Shown in pieces: positions 28,694 through 40,308 of a stretch of 50,118 nucleotides of DNA. The position numbers were made by a program, and so were the translations under genes. The notes under the pieces were generated by a model, which saw nothing but the letters and a program-made list of their open reading frames with translations, was not told the DNA's origin and searched no databases. The DNA is from Sphingomonas sp. dw_22 (GTDB lineage Bacteria; Pseudomonadota; Alphaproteobacteria; Sphingomonadales; Sphingomonadaceae), in NCBI RefSeq assembly GCF_018449795.1, contig NZ_JAAVVE010000030.1:1-50118 (forward strand), written 5' to 3'. Within the stretch, counting starts at the first letter, position 1; the number at the start of each line of letters is the position of its first letter.

Positions 28694-31441
28694 ATGCCCG
28701 GTCGCTTCGATTCCGTCCCCCATCGCCGTGCCCTGATCGACCGGCGGGCCGTTGCCGAGCGGCTCGCCGCGGTCGAGGGCAAGGACGTGGCGGCGCTGCG
28801 CAAGGCGGCGACGGCGGAATTGAAGGCGGCGCTCGATACCGGGCGGGCCGAGATCGAGCGGCGGCTGGAGGAGCATCCCTCGCGCGGGATCGAAATCGCC
28901 GCGGCCGGCGCCTTCCTGACCGACCAGATATTGCGGCTGCTGTGGGACTTCACCGTCGAGCGGCTGCACCCCAATTCCAATCCCAGCGCCGGCGAGCGCA
29001 TGGTGCTGATCGCGGTGGGCGGATACGGCCGCGGCGAGATGGCGCCGCATTCGGACATCGATATCGGCTTCCTCACCCCCTGGAAGGTCACCGGCTGGTG
29101 CGAGCAGGTGATCGAATCGATGCTCTATTCGCTGTGGGACATGCGGCTGAAGGTGGGGCATTCGTCGCGCTCGCTCGACGAGATGGTGCGCCAGGCCAAG
29201 GCGGACGTGACGGTGTGCACCGCGCTGCTCGAGGCGCGCTATGTGTGGGGCGACACCGATCTGTATGACGAGGCGGCGCAGCGCTTCAAGACGGAGGTGC
29301 AGGCCGATACCGCGCGCGGCTTCATCGCCGCGAAGCTCGCCGAGCGCGAGGCGCGGCACAAGAGGATGGGCGACAGCCGCTATGTCGTCGAGCCCAATAT
29401 CAAGGAAGGCAAGGGGGGCTTGCGCGACCTGCACACGCTCTTCTGGATCGGGAAATACGCGTACAATGTCCGCGAGCCGGCCGAGCTGGTCGAGGCGGGG
29501 CTGCTGACCAAGCTGGAGTTCCGCCAGTTCCGCCGGGCCGAGAATTTCCTGTGGGCGGTGCGCTGCCAGCTCCACCAGATCACCGGCCGCGCCGAGGACC
29601 GGCTGACCTTCGACGTCCAGCGCGAGATCGCCGAGCGGATGCGCTTTTCGGACCGGCCGGGCATGTCGAAGGTCGAGCGCTTCATGCGCTTCTACTTCCT
29701 CCAGGCGAAGGTGGTGGGCGACCTGACCGGCGTGTTCCTGGCGCATCTGGATGAGAAGTTCGCCGCGCGCGGGCGGCGCTTCGGGTTGCCGGCGCTGTGG
29801 CGGGGGCGGCGCAAGCTGAGGGGCTTCGTGCTCGATCGCGGGCGGCTGGCGCTGCCGAGGGACGATTTCTTCCGCGGCGATCCGGTGCGGCTGATCGAGA
29901 TGTTCCAGCTTGCCGACCTGCATGGGCTGGAGATCCACCCGCTGGCGATGCGCGCCGCCAATCGCGACGCCAAGCTAGTCGACGAGGTGCGCGACGATCC
30001 GCGCGCCAACGCGCTGTTCCTCGACGTGCTGACCTCGCGGCGCGATCCCGAGACGGTGCTGCGCTGGATGAACGAAGCAGGGGTGTTCGGGCGGTTCGTG
30101 CCGGACTTCGGCCGCGTCGTCGCGCAGATGCAGTTCGACATGTACCACCATTACACGGTGGACGAGCATTCGATCCGCGCGATCGGGCTGGTCAGCCGGA
30201 TCGAGAAGGGCGCGCTGAAGGAGGATCATCCGCTCGCCACCGAGATATTCGAGCATGTCGCGTCCAGGCGGGCGCTCTATGTCGCGGTGCTGCTGCACGA
30301 TATCGCCAAGGGGCGCGGCGGCGACCATTCGATCCTGGGCGCCGAAGTCGCCCATCGCCTGTGCCCGCGGCTGGGGCTGACCCCGGCCGAGACCGAGAAT
30401 GTCGCCTGGCTGGTGCGCTGGCATCTGCTGATGTCGGCGACCGCGTTCAAGCGCGACCTGAGCGACTTCAAGACGATCCTCGATTTCGCCGAGCAGGTGC
30501 AGAGCGCCGAGCGGCTGCGGATGCTGCTGATCCTGACGATCGTCGACATCCGCGCGGTGGGGCCGGGCGTGTGGAACGGCTGGAAGCGCCAGCTGCTCGG
30601 GACGCTGTTCGAATCGGCCGAGGAAGTGCTGCGGCTGGGCCATAAGCAGAAGGGCCGGGGCGAGCGGATCGCCGCCAAGCAGGAGGCGCTGGCCGAGGCG
30701 CTGGGCTGGAACGAGACGCGGATGGCGGCGCTCCGGAAGCGGATGCCCGAATCCTATTGGATCGCCGAGCCGCTCGACGTGCTGGAGCGCAATGCCCGGC
30801 TGGTGGACGCGGCGGGGGATTCGCAGCTCTTCATCGAGGCGCAGGTCTATCCCGATCGCGGCGCGTCGCTGGTGACGGTCTATGCCTCCGACCATCCGGG
30901 GCTGTTCTACCGGATCGCGGGAGCGATCCATGTCGCGGGCGGCAACATCATCGATGCGCGCATCCACACGACGCGCGACGGCATGGCGCTCGACAATTTC
31001 CTGGTCCAGGATCCGCTCGGCGGCCCGTTCGACGAGCAGGCGCGGCTCAACCGGCTCAAGACCGGCATCGCCGATGCGCTGGCCAATCGCGCGCGGCTTT
31101 CCGAGCGGCTCAAGACCAAGGCCGCGCCGCGGCTGCGCTCGGATGCCTTCGCCATCGAACCGAATGTGTTCATCGACAACAAGGCTTCGAACCGGTTCAC
31201 CGTGATCGAAGTCAATGCGCGCGACCGGCCGGCGCTGCTCTACGGGCTGGCGCATGCGCTGTTCCAGTCGAAGGTGACGATCCATTCGGCGCATGTCGCG
31301 ACCTATGGCGAGCGCGCGGTCGACACCTTCTACCTGACCGACCTGATCGGTGATAAGATCACCTCGGCGTCGCGACTGAAGACGATCGAACGGCGCCTGC
31401 TCGAGGCCGCCGCGGGCGAGGAGGTCGCCCAGGCCGCCTGA
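28694..31441 (+). CDS. glnD: Bifunctional PII uridylyltransferase / uridylyl-removing enzyme
   Basis: This 915-aa nitrogen sensor adds or removes UMP on PII proteins according to glutamine level. The nucleotidyltransferase motif GGYGRGEMAPHSDIDIGF lies near residue 109. An HD phosphohydrolase motif, LLHDIAKGRGGDHS, near 534 gives the removing activity. Two ACT domains close the protein (SLVTVYASDHPGLFYRIAGA near 730 and TVIEVNARDRPALLYGLAHA near 840) and bind glutamine. Length and order match the family. No glnB or glnK is nearby. Confidence 0.97.
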   Translation: MPGRFDSVPHRRALIDRRAVAERLAAVEGKDVAALRKAATAELKAALDTGRAEIERRLEEHPSRGIEIAAAGAFLTDQILRLLWDFTVERLHPNSNPSAGERMVLIAVGGYGRGEMAPHSDIDIGFLTPWKVTGWCEQVIESMLYSLWDMRLKVGHSSRSLDEMVRQAKADVTVCTALLEARYVWGDTDLYDEAAQRFKTEVQADTARGFIAAKLAEREARHKRMGDSRYVVEPNIKEGKGGLRDLHTLFWIGKYAYNVREPAELVEAGLLTKLEFRQFRRAENFLWAVRCQLHQITGRAEDRLTFDVQREIAERMRFSDRPGMSKVERFMRFYFLQAKVVGDLTGVFLAHLDEKFAARGRRFGLPALWRGRRKLRGFVLDRGRLALPRDDFFRGDPVRLIEMFQLADLHGLEIHPLAMRAANRDAKLVDEVRDDPRANALFLDVLTSRRDPETVLRWMNEAGVFGRFVPDFGRVVAQMQFDMYHHYTVDEHSIRAIGLVSRIEKGALKEDHPLATEIFEHVASRRALYVAVLLHDIAKGRGGDHSILGAEVAHRLCPRLGLTPAETENVAWLVRWHLLMSATAFKRDLSDFKTILDFAEQVQSAERLRMLLILTIVDIRAVGPGVWNGWKRQLLGTLFESAEEVLRLGHKQKGRGERIAAKQEALAEALGWNETRMAALRKRMPESYWIAEPLDVLERNARLVDAAGDSQLFIEAQVYPDRGASLVTVYASDHPGLFYRIAGAIHVAGGNIIDARIHTTRDGMALDNFLVQDPLGGPFDEQARLNRLKTGIADALANRARLSERLKTKAAPRLRSDAFAIEPNVFIDNKASNRFTVIEVNARDRPALLYGLAHALFQSKVTIHSAHVATYGERAVDTFYLTDLIGDKITSASRLKTIERRLLEAAAGEEVAQAA

Positions 31442-31457
31442 GACAGAAGGAACACGC

Positions 31458-31841
31458 ATGCCGGTAATCGGAATGGGCGGCTATTTCTTCCGCGCGAAGG
31501 ATCCCGAAGGACTGAAGACCTGGTATCGCGAGACTTTGGGCGTGGGCGGCGGCTGCGGGCGCGACGAGACCGGCGAGTCGAGCGAATGGTTCTGGTATCC
31601 CGAGCCGGGGCCGATCGTGTTCGAGCCGTTCAAGGCCGACAGCGACTATTTCGCGGCGGACAGGCAGGTGATGCTGAACTTCCGCGTGCGCGACATGGAT
31701 TCGCTGCTGGAGCAATTGAACGCGCTGGGGATCGACATCCTCACCAAGGACGAATGGGACACGCCCGAGACCGGGCGGTTCGCGCGGATCCACGATCCCG
31801 AGGGCAATCCGATCGAGCTGTGGGAGCCGCCGGCCGCCTGA
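31458..31841 (+). CDS. VOC-family protein (glyoxalase/bleomycin-resistance fold)
   Basis: A 127-aa single-domain protein with two beta-alpha-beta-beta-beta halves: GMGGYFFRAKDPEGLKTWYR at the N-terminus and MLNFRVRDMDSLLEQLNALG in the second half. The C-terminal DPEGNPIELWEPP holds the usual metal-ligand Glu of the fold, but the first-half position has no His (YFF), so metal binding may be incomplete. The substrate is unknown. It follows glnD by 16 bases and is probably on the same transcript. It converges with the reductase at 31845, with only three bases between the two stops. Confidence 0.85.
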   Translation: MPVIGMGGYFFRAKDPEGLKTWYRETLGVGGGCGRDETGESSEWFWYPEPGPIVFEPFKADSDYFAADRQVMLNFRVRDMDSLLEQLNALGIDILTKDEWDTPETGRFARIHDPEGNPIELWEPPAA

Positions 31842-31844
31842 TGG

Positions 31845-33459
<1,615 letters not shown>

Positions 33460-33591
33460 AAGACTTGCTCCTGAATCGTTCTTGCTACAGCCCGCCAATA
33501 TAGGCGTCATGCGCCGAATTTGGAAGCGGCACCGGCATCGCCGTACCGCAAATGAATCGGAGGACGCGGGCGGCCGTGCCCCGCCGATCGA

Positions 33592-34161
33592 TCAATCGAG
33601 CGCGTCGAGGCGGATCGCAATGCCGGGCAGGAGCAGGGCGGCGACCGAATCATGCGCCTCATATTCCTCGACATCGGTATAGGCGCCGTCGACCGGCGCG
33701 CGATGGACGCGGATCGTGTTGCGCACCGCATCGACCACCCAATAATCGCGGACGCCGTGCGCGGCGTAGATCGGCGCCTTGACCTTCAGGTCATAGGCGA
33801 TCGAGCTGTCGGCGACTTCGATCACCAGCAGCAGATCGGGGCCGCGGACCTGGCGGGGCAGAATGCCGCGGTTCCAGACCGCGAGATCGGGCTCCACCAG
33901 CGTATTGCCCGAAAGCGTGACCGAGGCTTCGATGTAGAGGCGCGCGTCGCCGGCGAGCGCCGGAACGATCGCCCGGTTCAGCCGCGACTTGGTGATCTCG
34001 TGCCAATCCGCCTTGGCCGCCGCCATCGGCACGATCTCCCCGTCGATCAGCTCGAAATTGTCTCCCTCCTTCAGCACGCCGGCCGCGGTCAGGTCATAGA
34101 CCTCGTCGACCGTCAGCCGGGCGGGAAGCAGGCCTTTGCGGACATTCTGGAAGAGCGTCAT
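33592..34161 (-). CDS. Uma2-family (DUF820) putative endonuclease
   Basis: A 189-aa protein of the Uma2 group, which has a PD-(D/E)XK nuclease fold. RLTVDEVYDLTAAGVLKEGD opens the domain and FELIDGEIVPM carries the first conserved Glu. LVEPDLAVWNRG has the catalytic Asp, and LVIEVADSSIAYDLKVKAPI has the Glu-x-Lys pair of the active site. YWVVDAVRNTIRVHR is the closing strand. Target and biological role are not known for this family. It stands between infC and thrS on the same strand, 25 bases after the thrS stop. Confidence 0.9.
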   Translation of the reverse strand: MTLFQNVRKGLLPARLTVDEVYDLTAAGVLKEGDNFELIDGEIVPMAAAKADWHEITKSRLNRAIVPALAGDARLYIEASVTLSGNTLVEPDLAVWNRGILPRQVRGPDLLLVIEVADSSIAYDLKVKAPIYAAHGVRDYWVVDAVRNTIRVHRAPVDGAYTDVEEYEAHDSVAALLLPGIAIRLDALD

Positions 34162-34186
34162 GGCCGCAAAGCTATCACGAAGCCGA

Positions 34187-36181
34187 TCAGCCCACCAGAT
34201 CGGGCGGAGTCGCCTCCGCCGCCAGCTTGGCCACGACCTCGTCCAGGCTCAGCATCTGCTGGCCCTGGCTGCCCAGGACGCGCAGCGCCACGGTGCCCTC
34301 GTCCGCCTCGCGCTTGCCGACGACGAGCAGGTTGGGAACTTTGGCCACCGAATGCTCGCGGACCTTGTAGTTGATCTTTTCGTTGCGCAGATCGGTCTCG
34401 ACGCGGATGCCCACGGCCGCCAGCTTCGCCGCGACCTGCTTCGCATAGTCGTCGGCATCGGAGACGATCGTCGCCACCACCGCCTGGGTCGGCGCGAGCC
34501 ATGCCGGCAGCCTGCCGGCGAAATGCTCGATCAGAATGCCGATGAAGCGCTCGTAGCTGCCGAAGATCGCGCGGTGGAGCATCACCGGGCGATGGCGCTC
34601 GCCATCCTCGCCGACATAGCTGGCGTCGAGCCGCTCGGGCAGCACGCGGTCCGACTGGATCGTGCCGACCTGCCAGGTGCGGCCGATCGCGTCGGTCAAA
34701 TGCCACTCCAGTTTGGGCGCGTAGAAGGCGCCTTCGCCGGGCAGCTCCTCCCAGCCATATTCCGGCGTGGCGAGCCCGGCACGGGCCACGGCGTCGCGCA
34801 GCTCGGCCTCAGCCTGGTCCCACATCTCCTCGGTGCCGAAGCGGTTGTCCGGGCGCAGCGCCAGCTTGATCGCGTAGGTGAAGCCGAAGTCGCGATAGAT
34901 GCGGTCGGCCAGGCGGCAGAACGCCTGCACCTCGTCGACGATCTGGTCCTCGCGGCAGAAGATGTGCGCGTCGTCCTGGGTGAACTGGCGGACGCGCATC
35001 AGCCCGTGCAGCGCGCCGTGCGGCTCGTTGCGGTGGCAGCAGCCATTCTCGTAGAGGCGCAGCGGCAGGTCGCGGTACGACTTGATTCCCTGGCGGAAGA
35101 TCAGGACGTGCGCCGGGCAGTTCATCGGCTTGAGCGCCATCCACTCGGCGTCGTTCGAGACGATCGGGCCTTCGTCCTCGGTGTTCGGCACTTCGTCGGG
35201 GATGACGAACATGTTCTCGCGATACTTGCCCCAATGGCCGGACTGTTCCCATTGGCGGGCGTCCATCACCTGCGGCGTCTTGACCTCGTTATAGCCGGCC
35301 GCGTCGATCGCGCGGCGCATATAGGCCTCCAGCGCGCGCCAGATGACGAAGCCGTTGGGGTGCCAGAAGACCGAGCCGTGCGCTTCCTGCTGGAGGTGGA
35401 ACAGGTCCATCTCCTGGCCGAGCTTGCGGTGGTCGCGCTTGGCGGCTTCCTCGAGGCGGGTCAGATGCTCGTCGAGCTGCTTCTTGTTGAGCCAGCCGGT
35501 GCCGTAGATGCGGCTCAGCATCGCGTTCTTCTGGTCGCCGCGCCAATAGGCGCCCGAGACGCGCGTCAGCTTGAAGGCGTTCGGATCGACCTTGCCGGTG
35601 GAGGCGAGGTGCGGGCCGCGGCACATGTCGAGCCAGGCGTCTGCGCCCTTGCCGGCGCGATAGACGGTCAGTTCCTCGCCCTCGGGAAGCTCGGCGGCCC
35701 ATTCGGCCTTGAAGCTCTCGCCTTGCGCCTTCCAGCGCGCGATCAGATCCTCACGGCTCCAGACTTCGCGGATCAGTGGTTCGTTGGCGGCGATGATCCT
35801 GCGCATCTCCGCCTCGATCGCCGGCAGATCCTCCTCGGTGAAGGGGCGGTCCTTGGGGGCGAAATCGTAATAGAAGCCGTCGTCCGTGGAGGGGCCGAAG
35901 GTGATCTGCGTGCCGGGGAAGAGCTTCTGCACCGCTTCGGCGAGGATATGCGCATAGTCGTGGCGCACGAGCTCCAGCGCGTCGGCTTCGTCCTTCGCGG
36001 TGATGAGGGCGAGGCTGGTGTCGCCTTCGAAGGGGCGCATGATGTCGCGCACTTCGCCGTCGATGCGCGCCGCCAGCGCGGCCTTGGCAAGCCCCGGACC
36101 GATCGCCGCGGCGACGTCCGCCGGGGTAGTCCCCGGGGCTACCTCACGGACGGAACCGTCGGGCAGCGTAATGCGGAACAT
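34187..36181 (-). CDS. thrS: Threonyl-tRNA synthetase
   Basis: This 664-aa class II synthetase has a TGS domain at the N-terminus ([20 protein letters not shown]), the editing domain ([20 protein letters not shown] with the editing histidines), and the catalytic core with the zinc site ([18 protein letters not shown]). Motif 2 is [17 protein letters not shown] and motif 3 is [19 protein letters not shown]. The C-terminal anticodon-binding domain ends the protein. I chose ATG 36181, which gives the normal TGS start; a longer frame from 36277 adds 32 unrelated residues. It is divergent from the VOC gene at 36265. Confidence 0.97.
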   Translation of the reverse strand: MFRITLPDGSVREVAPGTTPADVAAAIGPGLAKAALAARIDGEVRDIMRPFEGDTSLALITAKDEADALELVRHDYAHILAEAVQKLFPGTQITFGPSTDDGFYYDFAPKDRPFTEEDLPAIEAEMRRIIAANEPLIREVWSREDLIARWKAQGESFKAEWAAELPEGEELTVYRAGKGADAWLDMCRGPHLASTGKVDPNAFKLTRVSGAYWRGDQKNAMLSRIYGTGWLNKKQLDEHLTRLEEAAKRDHRKLGQEMDLFHLQQEAHGSVFWHPNGFVIWRALEAYMRRAIDAAGYNEVKTPQVMDARQWEQSGHWGKYRENMFVIPDEVPNTEDEGPIVSNDAEWMALKPMNCPAHVLIFRQGIKSYRDLPLRLYENGCCHRNEPHGALHGLMRVRQFTQDDAHIFCREDQIVDEVQAFCRLADRIYRDFGFTYAIKLALRPDNRFGTEEMWDQAEAELRDAVARAGLATPEYGWEELPGEGAFYAPKLEWHLTDAIGRTWQVGTIQSDRVLPERLDASYVGEDGERHRPVMLHRAIFGSYERFIGILIEHFAGRLPAWLAPTQAVVATIVSDADDYAKQVAAKLAAVGIRVETDLRNEKINYKVREHSVAKVPNLLVVGKREADEGTVALRVLGSQGQQMLSLDEVVAKLAAEATPPDLVG

Positions 36182-36264
36182 CTCGGACACGGGACTGGGA
36201 CTTTCTGGTTGGGTGTTGGAAGAGCGCGGCTTATGCCTTTGCGGGTACAATATAGGCAAGCCGT

Positions 36265-36621
36265 ATGACCATTGCACATCGCGCGACTGCGATCCTGCCG
36301 TGCAGCGACCTGGAGCGGAGCACCGGCTTCTATGCGCGGCTGGGCTTCGCGCTGGTGAGCGATCATGGCCATTACCGCATCCTCTCCGACGGCAGGGGCT
36401 GGGATCTGCATCTGCGCGTGGAGGATATGGCGGCGCTCCAGGCGCCGCTCAATCCGTTCGGGCTCTATCTCTATGCCGAGGATGTCGATGCGGTGGCCGA
36501 GAAGGTGCGCGAGCTGATCATCGAGCCGGGCGCGCCGCATGCGAAACCCTGGGGCATGTACGAGTTCGCGGTGAGCGATCCCGACGGCGTGCTGGTGCGC
36601 GTGGGGCGGCTGCTGGCTTGA
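36265..36621 (+). CDS. VOC-family protein (bleomycin-resistance-like)
   Basis: A 118-aa protein with the vicinal oxygen chelate fold: [20 protein letters not shown] in the first half, [20 protein letters not shown] in the second, and [19 protein letters not shown] at the end, with the Glu and Asp-Pro-Asp-Gly pattern of this family. It resembles bleomycin-binding proteins, but the ligand cannot be told. Its last four bases overlap the TTG start of the methyltransferase, so the two are coupled. Confidence 0.88.
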   Translation: MTIAHRATAILPCSDLERSTGFYARLGFALVSDHGHYRILSDGRGWDLHLRVEDMAALQAPLNPFGLYLYAEDVDAVAEKVRELIIEPGAPHAKPWGMYEFAVSDPDGVLVRVGRLLA

Positions 36622-37994
36622 GCGCGGGCGAGGCGGAGCGGCTGATCGGGGCCGCGGCGCAGCTTGCGCAGGGCGGGGATGCCGGCCGGGCGTTGCAGGC
36701 GCTGAGCCGGGCGCTCGACCTGGCGCCGGAGATTGCGGCGGCGCCCTATGCGGCGCTGGTTTCGCAGATCACGCCGCGTGGGTATTTCGCGAAGCTCGAT
36801 CATGATCTGCGGGTGTGCCTGGCGGCGGAAAGCGTCGATCCGCAGACGCTGGCGCGGGTGACGGCGCGGTTGCTGCTGCTCAAGCCTGACGCGGGAGATG
36901 GCGAGGCCGATCCGCTCTGGGTCGCGTTCCTCACGCGCTGCATCAATGTCGATGCCGGGATGGAGGCGCGGCTGGTTGCGATGGCGGAGGCGCCGGGGGG
37001 GCTGCGGGAGGCTTTGGCGGCGCAGGCGTTCGCCGGCGAATATGTGTGGGGCGGCGAGGCGCTGGGCGTGCCGGCGGGCGCCGTTGCCGAGCTGGCCGAG
37101 GAGCAGGCGCTGGCCGGTGCGTTGCCGAGCCTGGGGGAGTTGGGGGATCGCGTCTCGGCGGCGGTGCGGGCGCAATATGAGGCCAATCCCTATCCGCGCT
37201 GGCGCGCGCCGCCTGCTCCACGGCGGGTTCTTGTGCGGGAATTGCTGCGCAGCATGGGTGGTATGCCGGGCGAGTCCGTGGCGGTGCTGATCGCGGGATG
37301 CGGGACGGGGTATGAACCGATCGATCTGGCGCGGACCGATCCTTCGCTGTCGATCACGGCGCTCGATCTCAGCCGGGCGAGCCTGGCCTATGGGCAGCGC
37401 ATGGCGGCGGCGCTGGGCGTCGGGAACGTGTGGTTCGTGGCGGGCGATCTGCTGGAGGCGGCGCGGCTGGGGCAGCGCTTCGACTTGGTGAGCAGTACCG
37501 GGGTGCTGCACCATATGGCGCGGCCCGAGGAGGGGCTTGCGGCATTGGTTGGCGTGCTCAGGCCGGGTGGGCTGCTGCGGATCGCGCTCTACAGCGAGCG
37601 GGCTCGGGGCTGGGTGCGGGCGGCGCATCGGGTGATTGCCGAACGCGGCTGGGAGGCTACGGCGGAGGGCATCCGTGCGTTCCGGGCGCATGTGCTGGCG
37701 CTGCCGGAGGGGGCGGAGCTGGCGCGGCTGAGGGAGAGCGACGATTTCTACACGCTGAGCGGGTGCCGCGACCTGTGCTTCCATGCGCAGGAGCATTGGT
37801 ATCGATTGCCGCAGGTGGCGGCGATGTTGCGCAGTGTGGGGTTGGAGCTGGTGCGGTTCGATGCGCCGCCCGAGGCGATGGCGCTGTTTCGGGGCGATCC
37901 GCTCGACCTGGCGGCTTGGGACGCGCTGGAGGAACGGCATCCGCTGCTGTTTGCGGGGATGTACCATTTCTGGTGCCGGCGGGTGGATAGATAA
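36618..37994 (+). CDS. SAM-dependent methyltransferase with helical N-terminal domain
   Basis: A 458-aa protein. The first 200 residues form an Ala-rich, TPR-like helical region (LAQGGDAGRALQALSRALDL). A class I methyltransferase domain follows, with VLIAGCGTGYEPIDLA (motif I, about 223), ITALDLSRASLAYGQ, VAGDLLEA and STGVLHHMARPEEGL. The rest (YTLSGCRDLCFHAQEHW) resembles protein N-methyltransferase-like proteins with a linked repeat domain. The substrate is unknown. There is no ATG near the front; TTG 36618 overlaps the VOC stop as TTGA, the most likely coupled start. The codon mix is slightly looser (more TGG, GGG) than in its neighbours. Confidence 0.82.
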   Translation: MSAGEAERLIGAAAQLAQGGDAGRALQALSRALDLAPEIAAAPYAALVSQITPRGYFAKLDHDLRVCLAAESVDPQTLARVTARLLLLKPDAGDGEADPLWVAFLTRCINVDAGMEARLVAMAEAPGGLREALAAQAFAGEYVWGGEALGVPAGAVAELAEEQALAGALPSLGELGDRVSAAVRAQYEANPYPRWRAPPAPRRVLVRELLRSMGGMPGESVAVLIAGCGTGYEPIDLARTDPSLSITALDLSRASLAYGQRMAAALGVGNVWFVAGDLLEAARLGQRFDLVSSTGVLHHMARPEEGLAALVGVLRPGGLLRIALYSERARGWVRAAHRVIAERGWEATAEGIRAFRAHVLALPEGAELARLRESDDFYTLSGCRDLCFHAQEHWYRLPQVAAMLRSVGLELVRFDAPPEAMALFRGDPLDLAAWDALEERHPLLFAGMYHFWCRRVDR

Positions 37995-38043
37995 CTGATT
38001 GCGGGTCGCCATACAGTATCCTGTGTGGTGACCACCCCCCGTC

Positions 38044-38143
38044 CCCCGGCCGCAGTGCCGGGGTCCACGCATCCGCGAGCGAGCTCCTCACGCCGCAAGC
38101 GGCTCTCCCAGCATCCCGGTGGACCCCGGCACTGCGGCCGGGG
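38044..38143. repeat. Sphingomonad intergenic inverted repeat, copy B
   Basis: Perfect 25-base arms at 38044-38068 and 38119-38143 flank a 50-base centre. It is the same element as copy A in the opposite orientation (44 of 50 identical in the centre). One arm base pair differs in both arms together (A-T in A, C-G in B), so pairing is kept. It sits between convergent genes. Confidence 0.9.
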
Positions 38144-38176
38144 TGACGGGGGGAGGGTTCGGTGCCGCTCTCGATC

Positions 38177-39190
38177 TTACCGATCGACCGGCAGCGGCGC
38201 GTTCGGGGCGACCAGGCCCTGGCGGCGCATCTCGTGCCAGAAATCGTCGGGGATCGTCTCGTTCAGCGCGGCATGATCCTCGGCGAGGCGATCGGGCTTG
38301 CTCGCGCCGGGGATGACCGCCGCGACCGCCGGATTGGCGAGCGAGAATTGCAGGCCGGCGGCCTTCATGCTCACGCCGAACCGGTCGGCGATGCCCTTGA
38401 TGCGCTGGACCTTGGCCAGCATCTCGGGCGAGGCGGGGGCGTATTCGAAGTGCGCGCCGCCCACCAGCACGCCCGAGCTGTATGGCCCGCCGACGACAAT
38501 GCCCAGGTTGCGCTCGACGATCTTCGGCATCAGCCGCTGGAGCGCGCGTTCATGGTCGAGCAGCGTATAGCGGCCGGCGAGCAGGAAGCCGTCCGGGCGC
38601 GGGCCCTCGAGATCGAGCAGCAGCTCGCACGCCTCGACCTTGTTGACGCCCAGGCCCCACGCCTTGATGACGCCTTCGTCGCGCAGGCGATCGAGCGCCT
38701 TGAACGCGCCCTTGCGCGCGGTCTCGAACACGCCGATCCATTCGTCGCCATAGAAATCCTGGGCGAGATCATGGACGAAGACGATCTCGACATGATCGGT
38801 CTTGAGACGCTTCAGGCTGCCCTCGATCGAGCGTAGCGTGCCGTCATGGGTGTAGTCGTTCACCACCTTGTTGGCGCGGCCATGGGCGAAGACGCCGGCC
38901 TTTTCGCCCTGATCGCGGGCGCCGACGTCTTCCAGCTCGTCGAGGATGATGCGGCCGACCTTGGTGCTGATGACATATTCGTCGCGCGGGCGCCCGGAGA
39001 GCACTTCGCCCATGCGGATCTCGGCCAGGCCGGCGCCGTAGAAGGGGGCGGTGTCGTAATAGCGGATGCCCTGTTCCCAGGCGGCATCGACGGTCGCGAG
39101 CGCCTCCGCATCCGGAATGTCGCGAAACATGTTGCCGAGCGGCGCGGCGCCGAAGCCCAGCTTGCCGGGCAGGATATCCTTGATAGCCAT
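38177..39190 (-). CDS. Aldo/keto reductase, D-threo-aldose 1-dehydrogenase-like
   Basis: A 337-aa oxidoreductase related to L-fucose/D-threo-aldose dehydrogenases and pyridoxal 4-dehydrogenase. The N-terminal LGFGAAPLGNMFRDIPDAEA and YYDTAPFYGAGLAEIRMGE (catalytic Asp and Tyr), ISTKVGRI (Lys) and VFVHDLAQ (His) give the tetrad. PAVAAVIPGASKPDRLAED is the cofactor loop. ATG 39190 has AAAGGGAG upstream and is preferred to a longer frame at 39292. It is the last of three minus-strand genes, 98 bases after the PLP enzyme. A sugar or pyridoxal substrate is a guess. Confidence 0.9.
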   Translation of the reverse strand: MAIKDILPGKLGFGAAPLGNMFRDIPDAEALATVDAAWEQGIRYYDTAPFYGAGLAEIRMGEVLSGRPRDEYVISTKVGRIILDELEDVGARDQGEKAGVFAHGRANKVVNDYTHDGTLRSIEGSLKRLKTDHVEIVFVHDLAQDFYGDEWIGVFETARKGAFKALDRLRDEGVIKAWGLGVNKVEACELLLDLEGPRPDGFLLAGRYTLLDHERALQRLMPKIVERNLGIVVGGPYSSGVLVGGAHFEYAPASPEMLAKVQRIKGIADRFGVSMKAAGLQFSLANPAVAAVIPGASKPDRLAEDHAALNETIPDDFWHEMRRQGLVAPNAPLPVDR

Positions 39191-39288
39191 TTTCTGACTC
39201 CCTTTTTGATCGAAGCTCGGACGGGCAGATAGGGCCGGTTGGTTGCAGGCGTTAGGCGGCGGCGCTTCGCAGGAGCTTTGCGCTCGGT

Positions 39289-40308
39289 TCAAAGGTCGAA
39301 GGCTTGGCGATAGGCGAACAGGCCGGGGACGCCGCCGGTCATGACGTAGAGCAGCGCTTCGCCCGGGGCGTACTCGCCCGCGCGGACGGCCGCGATCAGC
39401 CCGGCGAACGCCTTGCCGCTATAGACGGGATCGAGCAGCAGTCCCTCGGTGCGGGCGAGCAGGCGGACGGCCTCCAGCATCGCGTCGGTGGGGATGCCGT
39501 AGCCGGGGCCGCGCTGGCTGGGGTCCACCCGGATCGCGGCGGCGTCGATCGTGCCGGAAAAGCCGGTGCGTTCGAGCGTGGCGCGGGCGAGCGTGACGGT
39601 CGCCGCGTGCGCGGCTTCGACGGGGGCGAGGACGGTGAAGGACTGGATGCGGGCCGGGTCATCTCCAGCCGCTGCCATGCCCGCGGCGAGACCGGCATGG
39701 GTGCCGGCGCTGCCGTTGGGGATGAGGATGCGGACGAAGCGGAGGCCCAGCGCGCGCTCCTGCTCCAGGATTTCCCAGGCGCAGCCGGCATAGCCGAGCG
39801 CGCCCACCGGCGAGGAGCCGCCCGCGCCGACGACATAGGGACGGCGCCCTTCGGTGCGAAGTTCCTCGGCGCGGGCCTGGGCGAAGGCGAGCGGGTCCGC
39901 GTCGCCGGGCACGGCATGGACCTTCGCGCCGAACAGGCCGTCGAGCAGGACATTGCCGTTGGCGCGATAGTCGGCGTCGTGGCGGGGCACGACATCGGCC
40001 AGCACCAGCTCGCAGGCCAGCCCCATCCGCGCCGAGGCGGCGGCGCTGAGCCGGGCATGGTTGGACTGGATGCCGCCAGTGGTGACGAAGGTGTCGCAGC
40101 CCTGGGCCAGCGCGTCGCCGAGCAGGAATTCGAGCTTCCTGAGCTTGTTGCCGCCGCCGCCGATGCCGGCGACATCATCGCGCTTCACATGGATGCGGAC
40201 CTGCGTGCCCAGCGCCTGTTCGAGCCGTTCCAGCCGCTCGATCGGCGAGGGGTGGCTGAGGAGCGACACGGCGCCATGGCGGCTACGAAGCGAGGCGGCG
40301 TCGGACAT
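39289..40308 (-). CDS. PLP-dependent D-cysteine desulfhydrase / ACC deaminase-like enzyme
   Basis: A 339-aa fold-type II PLP enzyme. The PLP lysine is Lys55 in GGGGNKLRKLEFLLGDA. TTGGIQSNHARLSAAASARM is the substrate-side Asn-His signature shared by D-cysteine desulfhydrase and ACC deaminase. ILIPNGSAGTHAGLAAGMAA is the phosphate-binding region, and DPVYSGKAFAGLI is the C-terminal motif. Activity cannot be decided between these two and related D-amino acid deaminases. It overlaps the LD-carboxypeptidase stop by one base (TGATG), so it is probably co-translated with it. Confidence 0.88.
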   Translation of the reverse strand: MSDAASLRSRHGAVSLLSHPSPIERLERLEQALGTQVRIHVKRDDVAGIGGGGNKLRKLEFLLGDALAQGCDTFVTTGGIQSNHARLSAAASARMGLACELVLADVVPRHDADYRANGNVLLDGLFGAKVHAVPGDADPLAFAQARAEELRTEGRRPYVVGAGGSSPVGALGYAGCAWEILEQERALGLRFVRILIPNGSAGTHAGLAAGMAAAGDDPARIQSFTVLAPVEAAHAATVTLARATLERTGFSGTIDAAAIRVDPSQRGPGYGIPTDAMLEAVRLLARTEGLLLDPVYSGKAFAGLIAAVRAGEYAPGEALLYVMTGGVPGLFAYRQAFDL

